A DNA stretch of 21,180 nucleotides from a virus, in IMG/VR virus record IMGVR_UViG_3300024301_000112, positions 1 through 21,180 of that record; one strand, written 5' to 3'. Shown piece after piece: positions 20,412 to 21,180 of the stretch. The notes beneath the pieces are model-generated. The model ran no database searches. It saw only the letters and a list, made by a program, of their open reading frames with translations, and was not told the origin of the DNA. The translations under genes and the position numbers were made by a program. How positions within the stretch are numbered: the stretch's first letter is position 1; each line of letters starts with the position of its first letter.

Positions 20412-21180
20412 TTAGCCTTCGCCAAGAATGTTGTCGACACGCATAATACGGAAGTATTGGTTCTGACGAGCAGTACCGATTCCGTCTGGTGAAGCTTCAA
20501 CAAATGGGTTGGCGATCATGCCGTAGCGAGTTTTGAAACCAATCTTCGGCTGGAAGTTGTTCTCACCAACTGCACGAACCATAGTCAATGGAACGTATGG
20601 GCAATAGAACATACCTGCGTCGTATGGGTTAGCACCACGGTAACCAACAGTCAAGTAGTTCACAGTTGCATATGGGTCGATGTAGACCTTAATGCCACCT
20701 GTAAGTGTACCTGCGAAGGTGTTACCTGAATCGTCAACAGCAAGACCTGCATTGCCAGCAAGAGCTGGAGTATAATCCAACATGCCAGAAGCAGAAAGTG
20801 CAGCAGCTACATCAGAAGAACACAGGATGAAGTTACCTTTACCGCGACGTGTTTCACGTGCGATAACATTTGCTTCACGCTGGATCTGTACCAACAGACC
20901 TTTGTACTTCTCAACAGACCAACGGCCATCAGCGTCAGTATCCAAGTCGAAGATACCTGCAGTTGTCAGGTCAGCTTGCTGGGCACCGAGCTTAGCGCGT
21001 GAGTTGATTGTACGAACCATCTCGCGGTTGATTTCTGCAAGGATCTCAGCAGACAAGATATTTGCCAACTCAGATTCAGCATCCAAACCGTGGATAGCTT
21101 TAAGATCCTGTGCAAGCTCCATAGTGTACTCAGCTTTCAGAGCACGGCTACGAGCAGTCACAGTAGCTTTGTCAATAGTG
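20412..21180 (-). CDS. gp23: Major capsid protein gp23 (C-terminal part)
   Basis: About 256 codons run to TAA 20412, with the frame still open at the right edge, so the N-terminal half lies outside. The first visible residues are TIDKATVTARSRALKAEY; the Val is not a start. Strong matches to T4 gp23 include TMELAQDLKAIHGLDAESEL, ILAEINREMVRTINSRA, REANVIARETRRGKGNFILC, GGIKVYIDPYA and the end block FQPKIGFKTRYGMIANPF. It forms the hexameric capsid lattice. A strong terminator follows; its late promoter must be outside the window. Confidence 0.98.
   Translation of the reverse strand, partial: TIDKATVTARSRALKAEYTMELAQDLKAIHGLDAESELANILSAEILAEINREMVRTINSRAKLGAQQADLTTAGIFDLDTDADGRWSVEKYKGLLVQIQREANVIARETRRGKGNFILCSSDVAAALSASGMLDYTPALAGNAGLAVDDSGNTFAGTLTGGIKVYIDPYATVNYLTVGYRGANPYDAGMFYCPYVPLTMVRAVGENNFQPKIGFKTRYGMIANPFVEASPDGIGTARQNQYFRIMRVDNILGEG

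Overview
This window is a segment of a T4-superfamily (contractile-tailed) phage genome. All recognisable genes are on the minus strand, so transcription runs from high to low coordinates. The gene set is the T4 core: major capsid protein gp23, a gp19-like tail-tube-fold protein, UvsY, UvsW, late sigma factor gp55, gp47/gp46 nuclease, sliding clamp gp45, clamp loader gp44/gp62, RegA and DNA polymerase gp43. Accessory genes of the marine/environmental T4-like type are mixed in (Hsp20, MazG-like, CobS-like, CobT-like, DUF3310). The host is probably a Gram-negative proteobacterium, perhaps alphaproteobacterial. The reasons are sigma70-type promoters, a DUF3563-like small protein and a secreted protein with outer-membrane-barrel features. 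The exact host cannot be read from the sequence.

Layout in transcription order. 21180-19239: end of gp23 with a strong terminator, then the tail-tube-fold gene and uvsY-uvsW, each behind a TATAAATA late promoter. 17743-17354: a small protein related to a second one at 4675-4391. 17353-17183: a divergent promoter region with one sigma70-type promoter on each strand; the plus-strand one has no gene in front of it. 17182-13639: gp55-gp47-gp46-small ORF, nearly all translationally coupled. 13544-11191: a 723-residue protein with a zinc-peptidase-like motif, an acidic linker and a VWA (CobT-like) domain, plus a Lys-rich small protein. 11122-8472: CobS-like MoxR-type AAA+ ATPase, DUF3310 protein, sliding clamp and an acidic small protein. 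8436-8360: tRNA-Arg(UCU). 8334-6416: gp44, a one-TM small protein, gp62 and RegA. 6337-4730: Hsp20, two overlapping tiny genes, a signal-peptide/barrel-like protein and a small conserved protein. 4675-482: second Sm-like candidate, gp43, MazG-like, and a primase-polymerase-like protein. 402-1: an incomplete gene running off the left edge.

Regulation is unusually legible. Six promoters share TTTACA-N17-TA(T/G)AAT; five drive minus-strand operons and one fires on the plus strand. Three of them carry a perfect 12-bp palindrome exactly 5 bp upstream of the -35 box. A second promoter class, TATAAATA or GATAAATA, matches T4 late promoters read by gp55, which is encoded here. A 7-bp hairpin holds the regA start codons in its loop, consistent with translational autoregulation. 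Most neighbouring genes overlap by ATGA or TAATG.

The best candidates for a less-described system are the CobS-like ATPase / zincin-VWA pair, each with its own early promoter and no visible cobalamin context, and the promoter-operator family with its plus-strand antisense member.
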